Shown here piece by piece: positions 11,541-22,310 of a DNA stretch of 64,000 nt (the stretch's first letter is position 1; every line of letters starts with the position of its first letter). The notes under the pieces are model-generated. The model worked only from the letters and a program-made list of their open reading frames with translations. It searched no databases and had not been told where the DNA came from. Position numbers and translations under genes: made by a program. The DNA is taken from assembly GCA_036898135.1 (NCBI GenBank), contig CM072516.1, positions 21,544,657 to 21,608,656 of the forward strand, written 5' to 3'. Source of the DNA: Oncomelania hupensis (lineage: Eukaryota > Mollusca > Gastropoda > Littorinimorpha > Pomatiopsidae).

Positions 11541-12380
11541 CAGAAGAGAGCACTGCTGTAACAAGACAGATCGAGTGAAGAAACACTGCTTGTCTCTCTT
11601 GTAACTTCTTCGCAGTCGGCCATTGTATACAGCTGCTGACGTCACTGCGAGGGGAGATCAGCGATAGCTGCGTTTTAGATTATTACTTCCCTTACCCTTA
11701 ATTACAGGTAGGAAATCCCACTTACAGTGATAGATATCTATTAAACGGTAGAGCTTTGCTTACCGAATTTTTTGCATCTGGTATTATTTAGTAAAGTTCT
11801 TTCAGCAGAAACTTTTTGACCGAGCACTGTGGTTGACCTTTAAAACCAGTACGATTATCGTTGTAATAATTTTTTTCAACCCTCTTTCTAACGGTTATTT
11901 CGATTACAGCATTAAATCAATGTCAATTTTAAATAATTATATCGCACGCCGTCGTTCGGATCTATTATAATAATGTAATTTATAGCTCACCGTAAATTGA
12001 AACAAGTTCAATTGCAAGCACAACTCTGAAACCGTTTTCTTATCAGGGTTAAAGCATTAAATAACCCTAGGATAATTATGTTACACGCCGACATTCGGAT
12101 TGCTTTAGGTAGCCTACTTAATTTATAGGCGATCTTCAACAAGAGTAGCGTGATACACTAAAGAGTTTAGAACGCAGCGAAACGGTACAATTACACACAT
12201 TAAAATCACTGGCTTCAGAAGAAGGGGAGGCAGTACTGTTCTTTCTTATCATACATACCCTTGCTCGCTTCTAATATAGACTATAAAGTAAGGATTATAT
12301 CCCTAATTCGCTCCGTAACTCCGTTTACATTTCTTGTGACGAAACTACTTACTCTTTGTATTTCACAAACACTCTTTTTG
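11541..12380. other. Unassigned A/T-rich stretch
   Basis: No gene is supported. A degenerate duplication (ATCGCACGCCGTCGTTCGGAT near 11940 and TTACACGCCGACATTCGGAT near 12080) is the only structure noted. Confidence 0.45.
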
Positions 12381-12382
12381 TA

Positions 12383-12467
<85 letters not shown>
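12383..12467. repeat. (AAT)n microsatellite
   Basis: About 28 AAT units, grading into CAA-rich sequence. Confidence 0.97.
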
Positions 12468-12469
<2 letters not shown>

Positions 12470-12878
12470 TCAACAACAAAAACAACAACAACGACAATAA
12501 TAAACACAAAATAATATTTATGTTATGGGTTTGAATCAATCACTGTTCTCATATATTTAAAAGGAAGTTTGGCACTGTTTTGCCTTTGACGGTTTCTGTG
12601 CATGTACCATCGTGTTGAATACATAGAGGTGGGGCTCTTTTTTTCTGTTCTTTTTTTTTAAATCGTAATGATTGTGCTGTTTTGGCTTTGAGCGATCGAG
12701 TTTAGCGTAGCTGTAATGTTAGGTTAGCCTTAAGATTATCACTGCTTGTTCGTTTTTCAAGGCACCCGAGGAACCTTGGACGCCGGTAAATTTGTTTGTC
12801 ACGAGTGGTGGTAAGGTTGGTCGGATACAAAGGATTAGGTTTGGTTTGGGGTGATGGTGTAGGCATGAGTGGTGGGCT

Positions 12879-12984
<106 letters not shown>

Positions 12985-13309
12985 GTGTGGGTGTGGGTGT
13001 GTGTGTTATGAGCGTGTTTCCCTACCATATTTCTGAAAGTCGTATTAAGGGGAGAGAAGGGATAATTCGGGTGAATGCGTGAACAATACGCGCGGGCGCG
13101 CGCCTAAAGAAAGAGAGAGAGAGACAGAGAGATAGAGATAGACAGAGATAGAGACATAGAGATACACAGACAGACAGACTAGAAAGACTGAACGAGGCGA
13201 ACAAACAGTATTCCAATGCGATGGGTTTATAGGTGTTAAGAGAGAATTGGAAATGGGGCAGAGATGATGTACTGCACACAGATTATCTGATTGCAGGAGC
13301 ACCAGTCAT

Positions 13310-13937
13310 TGTTACGTTGAAACGCGAATGGTAGTGTGTCTAGAACGCGCACGATAGATCTAATCGTTTCGTTTTGCAAAGTATTCAATAATGGAGTTTA
13401 TTTACCTTTGATTTGAGTTTGCATTGTTGTTAGGAGAGGCTTTGTATAACGTTGATAATTTTCGTTAGTCGATATTGTTGGAGAATCTTCTGGATCCGTT
13501 TGTTTACTATCGATCGAAGCTTCTTGATGGACGTAGATAATGGAGAACATTCTTTTGACATGTATGACGTAAGTCAGTGATGACGATCTTTTATTCGATT
13601 GGTGGCAGTGCGTCATTTCTACTGTATTCGAAATTCTTCCGGAAGAGAGAGAGATTATAAAATTGTGTGCCGCACTGTTGTTGAGATAGTAAGATTGTTG
13701 TTGATAGTGAAGTTGGAAAGTAAATTTGAGAGTGGAAAGGCGATTGAGCGATTGTATGCAGTTGTTGATGTGTGCTGAATAAAAGTGGAAAACTTCATAC
13801 GTCGACTTTGTGACTTGTATGCTGCTTGAGCGGGTTGCGTGAATAAACGAATCTGAGCTACACTCATCAGTACTTCAGCATTGGGGCTGAATCCACTACT
13901 GATAAAGAAAAACACCATCATCGATTTGAGTGTAACA
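13310..13937 (+). repeat. 5' LTR
   Basis: It starts TGTTACG and ends GTAACA. It carries a TATA-like TATAAAA at 13656-13662 and AATAAA at 13778-13783, in the order expected for a U3-R-U5 promoter and poly(A) signal. No difference from the 3' LTR was found by reading. A diverged solo copy lies at 7050-7661. Confidence 0.96.
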
Positions 13938-13940
13938 TTT

Positions 13941-13953
13941 TGGGGGTCAAGCC
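13941..13953 (+). promoter_or_regulatory. Candidate primer-binding site
   Basis: TGGGGGTCAAGCC starts 3 bp after the 5' LTR. It opens with TGG, complementary to a tRNA CCA end. The primer tRNA cannot be assigned from sequence alone. Confidence 0.6.
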
Positions 13954-14390
13954 GCGATTCACGCCATAGCCAAGGGTTCAACTGCTGCAACAAGCGAGTC
14001 AACGTTACGAGAGGCAGTCATCGAGGGTAGCCGCCAACGAGTTGCGTCGAGAGGGGCCAACATACTGGGACTACATCACCGATAGGTTCGGGTTGACTGC
14101 AAGGGCGTGTAGTCGCTGAAGAGTTGCTTCGTGAGCGAACAACATATCGGGACTACGTGGCTGCCGTAAGACTACGTCGAGGGACAGTCTCGGAGCTACA
14201 TCGCCAGTGTTACAGAGAGCGGCGAGCGGACGTCGCGTCTACTTCAGCACAGGAGCGTGTACATCAACACCAGCGTGGTGCAGCGTCGCATACGACGAGG
14301 ACAGCGGGGCCTGCGTCAGCGAAGGCGACTAGTGACAAGCATCAGCGCTACTGCAGAAAGCGTGCTGTTCTAGAACAGTCTAGAAAGGTA

Positions 14391-14486
14391 CAGCACAGTC
14401 AAGAACTTTCCAGAAAAAAGAACTATACAGTCAAGAACTTTCTAGAAAAAGAACTTTCCAGAAAAGAACTTTCCAGAAGCATCAAG
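14391..14486 (+). repeat. Short direct repeats in the gag leader
   Basis: Four to five copies of an AAGAACTTTCCAGAAA-like 16-mer precede the gag ATG. They keep the frame open but lie upstream of the preferred start, so they may be a leader or packaging feature. That function is inference. Confidence 0.6.
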
Positions 14487-17400
14487 ATGGCTGACTTCTG
14501 GCAGAAAGGGATGCAACTGAATCTAAAAGGCAAACAGCTGACGGAGTACGTCAAGTCTCAGGAGAGAATACAAGAACGAGAACTAGAAGAGCAGCGTCGC
14601 CGTGAAGAAAGGGAACTAGAAGAGCAGCGTCGCCGTGAAGAAAGAGAACTAGAAGAGCGGCGTCAAGAAAAAGAAGAGCAACGACGTCGAGAAGAAAGAG
14701 AGTTCGAAGCGCAGCGTCGCCGAGAAGAAAGAGAGATGGACGAGAGACAATTAGAGGCTGAGCGTCAGTACCAGCTAGAGTTGGCGCGTATCCAAAACAA
14801 TCAGCATGCGCCACAAGTTATCAGTGACAACAAAGCTCCAAAATTGCCAGCGTTTATCGACGGGAAGGACCAGATCGACAGTTATTTGGCGAGATTTGAA
14901 AGGTTTGCCAAAAGCTCTAACTGGCAACCTCAAGACTGGGCGATTCGACTAAGTGCACTTCTGACGGGGCAAGCACTCGACGTCTACACCAGATTGTCGA
15001 ACGATGACGCTAAAGACTACGACGTCTTGAAAGAGGCCCTATTGCAGTGCTACAACTTTACAGAGAAGGGCTACCGTAAACGCTTTCGTGAATGCCGGCC
15101 TAAGTCAGACGAGACGCCAAAGCAATTTGTGGAGCGCCTGTCGTCATATCTACACAAGTGGGTGGAGTTATCAGGCGAAAGGAAGTCTTACGACAGTCTC
15201 CATGACCTGATAGTGAAGGAACAATTTCTCAATGCCTGTCACAAGGACCTAGCGACCCACTTAGAAGAACAAAAGCTGCAGACGCTTAAAGATGTGACTG
15301 AGGCTGCTGAAAGATATCTTATCGCTCATGGGAAAACCCTGGGGCCACCCAGCGCGACGAAACATTTTCAGAAGACTGCAAACCATGGGAACCAGATCCA
15401 AGGGAGCCAGACGAGCCAGAGACAGACGGACTCCACGCCTCCTCCCAGGGAAGGGCATTCAAGAGGCTGTTTCACCTGCAACGCTACAGACCACAGGGCG
15501 GCTAATTGTCCTCAAAACAAAAGTAGCGGACAGCGGAGCAGTACGGACAACGCAGAGGCGGGCAACCGGCAGAGGCGGTTCTCCAATCAACGGCAAACCA
15601 GTAGATCTGACCATCAGGTGTGCGGCGGGAGCGTCATTCTTCCGAGTGAGACCGAGCGCACAGCTACCCCTGCGGACGTGCAAGAGTGCATGACCGATGG
15701 CCAACTTCTCCTTGCCAACGGAAAATCCATCCCCGTCGTCGCCAGCGCGGCTGTGACCGTCCAGAACATGCCTGTTTCAAAGGGACGCGTCGGAAATCAT
15801 GAAGTGACTGTCTTAAGAGACTCTGGCTGTAGTGGGGTCATCGTCAGAGAAGACCTAATCGCTAAAGAACAGTTCACTGGCGATTTAAAATGGACACTTA
15901 TGGCCGACAGCAGATGTGTGAGAGCGCCAGTTGCGAAGATTCATGTCAACACCCCTTTCTACATAGGCGAAGTCGAAGCGGTTTGCCTGAAGAAGCCGCT
16001 GTATGATTTGATGATCGGGAATATCGACGACGCGAGACGACCCGACGACCCCGATCCAGAATGGAGTCCTGCCTCAACCCAACACGTCGAAGTTGTGGAG
16101 GAGGATCCACTGCCATTTCCCGATGGAGACCTTTCAGAGCTGCTACGGGACAATGTGGTTACTCCGGCTCAGCCCTGCCGACCAGAGATCGTCGGTGCTG
16201 TTACTACCAGGGCCCAGGCCAAGAGAGACAAGACGTCTACGCCACTGAAGGTCGCCGACAACTCTAAAGCTGCCATCGTGGACCGAGATAAGCTGATCCA
16301 GCTCCAGGAAGCTGATAGCACTTTAAACAAGTACAGGAACCGCCAAGACCACGTGACCAAAGGCAGTGGTACGGTCTACTTTGAGGTGAAGGCCAAGATC
16401 CTGTATCGAATCTTCCAGCACCCGAGGGTCAACGGAGGGAAACCACTACGTCAAGTATTGGTACCATTACCCCTAAGGCGCCAGGTGATGGAAGTAGCGC
16501 ATGACTCAATCATGGGAGGTCACCTAGGTATCAAGAAGACGTCGGATAGAATCCAGGCGGTGTTCTACTGGCCAGGACTTCATGCGGACGTCAGCCGTTT
16601 CTGCCGATCATGTGACATTTGCCAGAAGACCATACCTCGAGGAAGAGTCCCGAAAGTGCCTATGCAGAGGATGCCTCTGATCGACCGACCTTTCAAAAGG
16701 GTGGCCTTAGACTTAATCGGCGAAATAAGACCTCCGAGTGAAGAAGGTCATCGGTGGGTACTGACTTTAGTGGACTATGCGACTCGGTACCCAGAAGCAG
16801 TGCCACTGAAGAAGATTGACACTGAAACTGTAGCAGAGGCACTGGTGGACATGTTCAGTAGACTTGGAGTGCCTGAAGAAATTCTGACAGACCTCGGGAC
16901 GCAGTTCGTCTCTGACTGCATGAAGGAGGTCAACAGACTGCTGAGCATCCGGCATTTAACTACGACACCCTACCATCCGATGTGCAACGGGCTCGTCGAA
17001 AAGTTCAATGCTACGCTGAAGTCCACCCTGAAGAAACTGTGCAGCGAGCAGCCCAGACAATGGCATCGCTACATCAACGCCCTACTTTTCGCCTACAGAG
17101 AAGTACCGCAGGAGTCCACCGGCTTTTCTCCGTTCGAGCTGCTGTACGGAAGAACCATCCGAGGGCCGATGCACATCCTAAAAGAACTGTGGACGAAAGA
17201 AGTAGACACCCCAGAGGTGAAGAACAGTTACCAGTACGTGTTTGAGCTACGGGAGAAGCTGGAGCAGACTCTCGAGATAGCCAGAGAAAACCTGAAGAAG
17301 TCCCAGGACTGTGGAAAGCACTACTACGATCGTAGGGCTGTGAACAGGAAGTTTAAACCTGGCAACAAAGTGCTGGTGCTGCTACCTACTGATCACAATA

Positions 17401-17519
17401 AGTTGCTGATGCAGTGGAAAGGCCCGTGCGAAGTGGAGACCGTGGTGGGGATCAACGACTACAAGGTGAAGGTCGGCCAGCATTCCAAGATATACCACGC
17501 CAACCTCCTTAAGCTGTAG
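14487..17519 (+). CDS. Gag-protease-integrase polyprotein
   Basis: The ATG at 14487 sits in a strong context (AAGATGG) and opens 1010 codons. The frame is also open upstream to about 14124 without an ATG. Domains by residue: a Glu/Arg-rich coiled coil (about 20-110) of repeated EEQRRREERE units; a Gag capsid-like region (about 117-280); a CCHC zinc knuckle C328-x2-C331-x4-H336-x4-C341; an aspartic protease motif D445-S-G; an integrase zinc finger H672-x6-H679-x26-C706-x2-C709; and integrase catalytic D742, D802, E838 with 35 residues between the last two. A GPY/F-like module (WKGPCEV) lies near the C-terminus, with no chromodomain. The frame ends at TAG (17517-17519), just before an in-frame RT remnant. 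All catalytic positions are present, so capsid, protease and integrase could be functional. Confidence 0.93.
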   Translation: MADFWQKGMQLNLKGKQLTEYVKSQERIQERELEEQRRREERELEEQRRREERELEERRQEKEEQRRREEREFEAQRRREEREMDERQLEAERQYQLELARIQNNQHAPQVISDNKAPKLPAFIDGKDQIDSYLARFERFAKSSNWQPQDWAIRLSALLTGQALDVYTRLSNDDAKDYDVLKEALLQCYNFTEKGYRKRFRECRPKSDETPKQFVERLSSYLHKWVELSGERKSYDSLHDLIVKEQFLNACHKDLATHLEEQKLQTLKDVTEAAERYLIAHGKTLGPPSATKHFQKTANHGNQIQGSQTSQRQTDSTPPPREGHSRGCFTCNATDHRAANCPQNKSSGQRSSTDNAEAGNRQRRFSNQRQTSRSDHQVCGGSVILPSETERTATPADVQECMTDGQLLLANGKSIPVVASAAVTVQNMPVSKGRVGNHEVTVLRDSGCSGVIVREDLIAKEQFTGDLKWTLMADSRCVRAPVAKIHVNTPFYIGEVEAVCLKKPLYDLMIGNIDDARRPDDPDPEWSPASTQHVEVVEEDPLPFPDGDLSELLRDNVVTPAQPCRPEIVGAVTTRAQAKRDKTSTPLKVADNSKAAIVDRDKLIQLQEADSTLNKYRNRQDHVTKGSGTVYFEVKAKILYRIFQHPRVNGGKPLRQVLVPLPLRRQVMEVAHDSIMGGHLGIKKTSDRIQAVFYWPGLHADVSRFCRSCDICQKTIPRGRVPKVPMQRMPLIDRPFKRVALDLIGEIRPPSEEGHRWVLTLVDYATRYPEAVPLKKIDTETVAEALVDMFSRLGVPEEILTDLGTQFVSDCMKEVNRLLSIRHLTTTPYHPMCNGLVEKFNATLKSTLKKLCSEQPRQWHRYINALLFAYREVPQESTGFSPFELLYGRTIRGPMHILKELWTKEVDTPEVKNSYQYVFELREKLEQTLEIARENLKKSQDCGKHYYDRRAVNRKFKPGNKVLVLLPTDHNKLLMQWKGPCEVETVVGINDYKVKVGQHSKIYHANLLKL

Positions 17520-18029
17520 GTGGAAAGGCCATCAGAGACTGTGCATGTGGCAACAGCAGCTGAGATCGACAACAGCTTTGACAGCGAGGAACTGTTGGAA
17601 CTTGGAGACTTCCACAGCAAAGAAGGCATCGATGATGTTAAGCTAGGACCAAGCTTGACGGAAGGTCAAAAGATGGAGCTCAAGGACCTTATGGGCGAAT
17701 TTCCCCATAGCTTCAGTGATGTCCCAGGCTCTACGACTTTGGTCGAACATGAAGTCCACACCCAGACCTGGAAGGAGCATCTGCAGACCTTGAGGGAGCT
17801 GTTCCACCGTCTCGCAGAAACCAACCTGACCGTGAGACCCAGCGAATGCATTCTGGGAGCTGACAACGTCGACTGCGTCGGACATCCGACGGAAGAAGGA
17901 GACAACGGAGGATGCACTGACTCCAGGAAAGCCCGCGTGATCATCGTCTTTGACCCTGGGCCGATGACAACCGCAACTGACGAGGGCGTCGTTTCCTTGT
18001 GGAGGAGAAAACATAGACTGTGTATATAA
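17520..18029 (+). pseudogene. Reverse transcriptase remnant, core deleted
   Basis: This frame continues directly from the integrase frame after one TAG, so a single nonsense change, or readthrough, separates them. Residues about 41-81 match the N-terminal lead-in of gypsy RTs (TEGQKMELKDL, then SDVPGSTTLVEHEVHT). The next residues (TWKEHLQTLRELFHRL, then PSECILGA) belong to the region after the catalytic YxDD box. The whole palm core is therefore missing, with a junction near 17766. Beyond about residue 125 the similarity fades and there is no RNase H. The copy cannot make its own cDNA and must use a relative's RT. Confidence 0.88.
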
Positions 18030-18255
18030 ACTGAGAAACATTGACTGTGTGTGAGTAAAGAACATTGACTCTATGTAGATAAAGTGTGAACATTGACAAT
18101 ATCCAGGCAGATTTGAAGATGAGAAACTTTGACTCTGTGTGAATGAACTGTGAACATTGACAGTATCCAGACAGTCTGAAATAAGTTTTAATTCTGAACT
18201 TTGTTTGTGCATTACGTTTCAACGTTGTTGAAAGAAATTGGGCAAATTTCTTCTT
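18030..18255 (+). repeat. Degenerate ~65-bp repeats before the 3' LTR
   Basis: AACATTGACTGTGTGTGAG-like units recur about four times (near 18045, 18060, 18090, 18150), with AT.GACA.TATCCAG.CAG repeated at about 18095 and 18160. The area is non-coding and replaces the missing pol 3' end. Confidence 0.65.
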
Positions 18256-18268
18256 GAGTGGGGGGTTA
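18256..18268 (+). promoter_or_regulatory. Polypurine tract
   Basis: GAGTGGGGGG lies directly before the 3' LTR start (18269), the position of the plus-strand primer in LTR elements. It is short and followed by TTA. Confidence 0.7.
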
Positions 18269-18896
18269 TGTTACGTTGAAACGCGAATGGTAGTGTGTCT
18301 AGAACGCGCACGATAGATCTAATCGTTTCGTTTTGCAAAGTATTCAATAATGGAGTTTATTTACCTTTGATTTGAGTTTGCATTGTTGTTAGGAGAGGCT
18401 TTGTATAACGTTGATAATTTTCGTTAGTCGATATTGTTGGAGAATCTTCTGGATCCGTTTGTTTACTATCGATCGAAGCTTCTTGATGGACGTAGATAAT
18501 GGAGAACATTCTTTTGACATGTATGACGTAAGTCAGTGATGACGATCTTTTATTCGATTGGTGGCAGTGCGTCATTTCTACTGTATTCGAAATTCTTCCG
18601 GAAGAGAGAGAGATTATAAAATTGTGTGCCGCACTGTTGTTGAGATAGTAAGATTGTTGTTGATAGTGAAGTTGGAAAGTAAATTTGAGAGTGGAAAGGC
18701 GATTGAGCGATTGTATGCAGTTGTTGATGTGTGCTGAATAAAAGTGGAAAACTTCATACGTCGACTTTGTGACTTGTATGCTGCTTGAGCGGGTTGCGTG
18801 AATAAACGAATCTGAGCTACACTCATCAGTACTTCAGCATTGGGGCTGAATCCACTACTGATAAAGAAAAACACCATCATCGATTTGAGTGTAACA
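18269..18896 (+). repeat. 3' LTR
   Basis: It is 628 bp, offset 4959 bp from the 5' LTR, with TATA-like 18615-18621 and AATAAA 18737-18742. It is followed by the target duplication GTCAT. Confidence 0.96.
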
Positions 18897-18901
18897 GTCA
18901 T

Positions 18902-19157
18902 TTAAAGAACATAATAGAAGCAGAGTATCGGAGAAAGGACAGGGATGATGTACAACGATTACAAGGTGTAGCAAAGCAATGGCAACCTTATCAGAACAAG
19001 ACAATTGAAGGTAGTCGTTGAATTTTCGGGTACAACACCACCACTATTCATTACAACAAATAGACCACAGTTATCAGACAAAGACCTAGAAAAGGCGTAC
19101 ACGGGTTACACGGGTTCCTCCGTACACATTTGCTAGAAAGACTGGAAACACGGAGCT

Positions 19158-19195
<38 letters not shown>

Positions 19196-20190
19196 CTGTG
19201 AGTAGTAGGTGATCAAGGTGTGCCATTAAATTAATCAGAACAATCGATACCATATTGTTGTTGAACTGCTTTGCCCACGTCGACGGTGCACGGTGACTGT
19301 GTGCCTTAAAATTGTTATGCAATAAATTTAAGTCGACCGCCTTTTAAGAACTACAGCTAAAGGCCACCCGTCAGCTAAAGAACTAAGTTCGGTTTTTTTG
19401 TTTGCGTGTGTGAGTTTTTGTCGACTAACACAGACGACAGAGCGGGTACAGTGCAGTCTTTTAGCCTTGATATTGGAGAGAATAAATCGAACATTATTTT
19501 TTTTAAAATATAACTTTGAACTTTTGTGACTTATAAGGATGTGTTAGTTACTTACAGTTGTATTAGAAGCTCGTGTATAGTTAAAATACTAATCTTTAAG
19601 AAATAGTGTGTGACTTTTTGTTGTTGTTGGTTAGTTGTTTGTAATATAAGAGGTTGCTGATACGTCGCGAGCTGTCTTTTAGCCTTGATCTTGGTGGAGT
19701 TCGTTCGTCAAAGGTAATTACATTGTTATGTATGTGTGTAATGACTGTAGGTCAAGTTTATTTGAAGTTCTGGTGATCAGGACACCCGTCTTTGAAGAGC
19801 TAAAGCTTTTATTTCTAGTTGTTGTTGTTGTTGACTACCTGTAATGGTTAGCCGGTGTGGTGGAGTCTTTGTGCATACCCAACTTGATTGTAAAGTTGTT
19901 AAAGTGAGTTTAACGGTTGTTGTTTTTTTTCAAACTTTTACTCTAAATATTATGATCTTAGTGAATGGTCTCCGATAAACATATAAACTTAAAATCGCAG
20001 ACAACGTTCCCGATCATGTCATGGGGGTCAGTAGCAAGGATGACCCTGTAACCAACAATGACCGTCACTTTAAATCACAGTGTTACGATTAAGACGCTCA
20101 CTTTGATTTCAAGTGGTCATGGTGTTCAGGCACGAGGCGTTCGATGACAGTGTTAACTTATATTTGATCTATGCCGTCGCTGGAGGGGTC
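18902..20190. other. Unassigned non-coding stretch
   Basis: No supported gene. A (GA)n tract occurs at 19160-19192 and a T-rich run at about 19495. Confidence 0.5.
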
Positions 20191-20193
20191 TTA

Positions 20194-20575
20194 TGTAACG
20201 TTCATTTGTTTTGGACGGTCAAAATGTTGTGGTAATTTGATCGAAGCTGCTAGTCCTATGACTTAAGACAGTGCGTAACTCTGGTGACTATTGTCTGATT
20301 GTGTCCGGTGACGATTGTCTGATTGTGTCCTTCTTGAACGTTCCGCGTTTTTCTAGTTTGTTGATAGACTCTTATGTAAGCAGCGCGCGGTCTGTTTGAG
20401 AGAGAGTTTTTTTTGGGGGGGAAAGAGCTTGTATGCAGTTGTTGATGCTGTTTGCTGAACAAAGTTAGAAAATCTCATAACGACGACTCCTGCCTCGTTG
20501 CTGAGTGAACGGGCTGCGTGGACAACGAATTCGAGTGACACAAGATTCAAGCTTCGGGGCTGAATCGACCATTGC
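20194..20575 (+). mobile_element. Diverged LTR-like sequence related to the 13.3-kb LTR
   Basis: The 3' half shares an ordered set of motifs with the LTR: TTGTATGCAGTTGTTGATG, GCTGAA.AAAGT, GTTGCTG.AGTGAACGGGCTGCGTG, then GGGGCTGAATC. It begins near TGTAACG. Internally a 24-bp unit (GGTGAC.ATTGTCTGATTG...) is duplicated at 20282-20330. No target duplication was identified. It is probably an old solo LTR of a sister family. Confidence 0.65.
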
Positions 20576-20656
20576 CGGCAGGCACAGAATTATTTCCCCC
20601 TAGCTAATCCACAGCGACGTATTTAAGCTTGCTCGTCCAGCTCCTGGCCTGAGAGG

Positions 20657-20731
20657 GGCCGGGTAGCTCAGTTGGTAAGAGCGTCTTGCTAGTAACCGAA
20701 AGGTCGCTGGTTCAAATCCCGGATTGGTCAA
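20657..20731 (+). mobile_element. tRNA-like SINE head (anticodon position reads AGT)
   Basis: A box GTAGCTCAGTTGG (20663-20675) and B box GGTTCAAATCC (20709-20719) are tRNA-like. The acceptor stem pairs only through wobbles, and the anticodon and T stems contain mismatches, so I read it as a tRNA-derived SINE 5' region and not a working tRNA gene. Its body may run to the (CAA) run near 20850. Confidence 0.65.
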
Positions 20732-21818
20732 CGTGTGATCATATTATTTTCCCTTTTACCAACAGCTGGCCCGCTGGTGTCAGTATAAATCGGTCCAGTA
20801 GTCACCTATATGCGAAAGTGTCGTGTGACTATAATCTACAAACAACAACAACTCCTGGCCTGAGGTTATTTTGTGTCCGCCTGTACCTGTATTATAAGGG
20901 AGGTAAGCCACTTACGGCTTATAGCAGACGGTCCTTATAACGCTCGGACGCGAACTTGTTTTTTCCAACCTAGTTCCAGTCACTTTCCCGAAAAAGGCAA
21001 TTACCGAAGTCGAACGAAGCTCTCCGAGTCGAGCGAAGCTATCCGATGTTTTACGAACGAATGCTGCAGGACTACGTGAAACCACAGGCTGGGAATTCTC
21101 GTCTTTCGTAGGCCTCAATTACATACTATACTACGTACGTATTTAGGAGTTTACAAAGACAAAAGAAAAGTCTTCAGAGCCTGTGGTGAAACATCCGTGC
21201 ATAAAAATAGCCGCTGCTAGATCTAATTCTATTTCGATCTGCACAGCTTCAAGCTCAAGTCGAGATTTGCATTTTGAAGCAGTTAGTATTAGTATTATTA
21301 TTTTATGATGAATAGTATACTGACACAATTAGTAATAAGGAGTAAAAGTAATACATAACACATAAAGCACACATACAACGATTTCACATCTATATCAACA
21401 ATAAAACCATGACAAAACTTCAAAGCGCTATGGATACGTTGATGTCACTTCAGCACAACAAGGCAAAGCAAGTTTATAATGGTATCAAAAAACTGTGACA
21501 TTTTTATTGCAAGCACCAAAGCAATTATTTATTAAACTAATATTATTCTTTTTAACTGATACAGTACATTTGTTATATGTATTTCAATTATATGTATTTT
21601 AATGAGAAACAAGTATTTAAAAAAATGTTGCTTGGCAGGCGGAAATTTCCATGAATCATCTGAAAACTTAGGTAAATCTATAAGAAAAAATAACCAGTAA
21701 CAGCACCATCTGAATATTTCGGGTTACACCCAACTTCAGCAAAAACAAACAAAACGTCACTGACCATATTTACACCATTGAGCACAGCAGCACACTATTC
21801 TTTTTCATTTAAAAGTAG

Positions 21819-21820
<2 letters not shown>

Positions 21821-21890
<70 letters not shown>

Positions 21891-21942
21891 CAACAACAAC
21901 AACAATAATAATATAAAGAAACAAACAATAATAATAGTAATA

Positions 21943-22025
<83 letters not shown>
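21821..22025. repeat. (AAT)n arrays with a CAA interruption
   Basis: AAT tracts at 21821-21888 and about 21928-22025 are separated by CAA and mixed units. ORFs over them are artefacts. Confidence 0.96.
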
Positions 22026-22027
<2 letters not shown>

Positions 22028-22072
22028 ACAAACAAAACAAATAAATAAATTAAAGATTTAACTAAATAACTA

Positions 22073-22077
<5 letters not shown>

Positions 22078-22122
<45 letters not shown>

Positions 22123-22310
22123 GCGAAGTTGTGGTCTCGATTTTGTGGTCCTGATTCGGCTCTTTGCAGTCCGCTGGACTCTGTAAGCAATAAATAACTA
22201 ATAAGCTTTTAATTTAAATCTGATCTCGAGTTGTCTTGATTTTGTTGTTCTGATTCGGCTCTTTGCAGTCCGCTGGACCCTGTAAGCAATGAATAACTAA
22301 CTATTAATTT
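22078..22310 (+). mobile_element. (ACT)n tract and two 3'-end fragments of family A retroposon
   Basis: (ACT)n at 22078-22121 is followed by two tandem 3' ends (about 22122-22200 and 22230-22310). Each contains GATTCGGCTCTTTGCAGTCC, GCTGGAC and a TAAGCAATAAATAACTAA tail, matching the terminus of the 57.6-kb copy. Both are 5'-truncated. Confidence 0.8.

Larger units (their letters stand above)
13305..18901 (+). mobile_element. Ty3/gypsy LTR retrotransposon, Gmr1-like gene order, RT deleted
   Basis: Two 628-bp LTRs (13310-13937, 18269-18896) bound a 4.3-kb interior, with the 5-bp target duplication GTCAT at 13305-13309 and 18897-18901. The interior encodes, in order, a coiled-coil Gag with a zinc knuckle, a DSG protease, a DD35E integrase, a stop codon, then a reverse transcriptase remnant. 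Canonical Ty3/gypsy elements place integrase last. Integrase before RT is the order of Ty1/copia and of the Gmr1-type branch of gypsy elements. The integrase has gypsy features (HHCC, GPY/F-like tail), so a Gmr1-like element is the best fit. The LTRs appear identical by eye, implying a recent insertion although RT and RNase H are missing. Confidence 0.93.

Noticed and set aside
13398..14002. Minus-strand ORFs repeated in both LTRs
   Set aside because: They recur only because the LTRs are identical, and the composition is not protein-like.
14124..14486. N-terminal extension of Gag upstream of 14487
   Set aside because: The frame is open but has no ATG. The first ATG with a strong context is 14487 and the upstream part is short direct repeats.
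17643..18212. Minus-strand ORF of 189 codons opposite the RT remnant
   Set aside because: It is a shadow of the retrotransposon coding strand with low-complexity, repeat-derived C-terminal residues.
20657..20731. Functional tRNA-Thr gene
   Set aside because: A and B boxes are present but the acceptor, anticodon and T stems have mismatches and the sequence continues into a SINE-like body.
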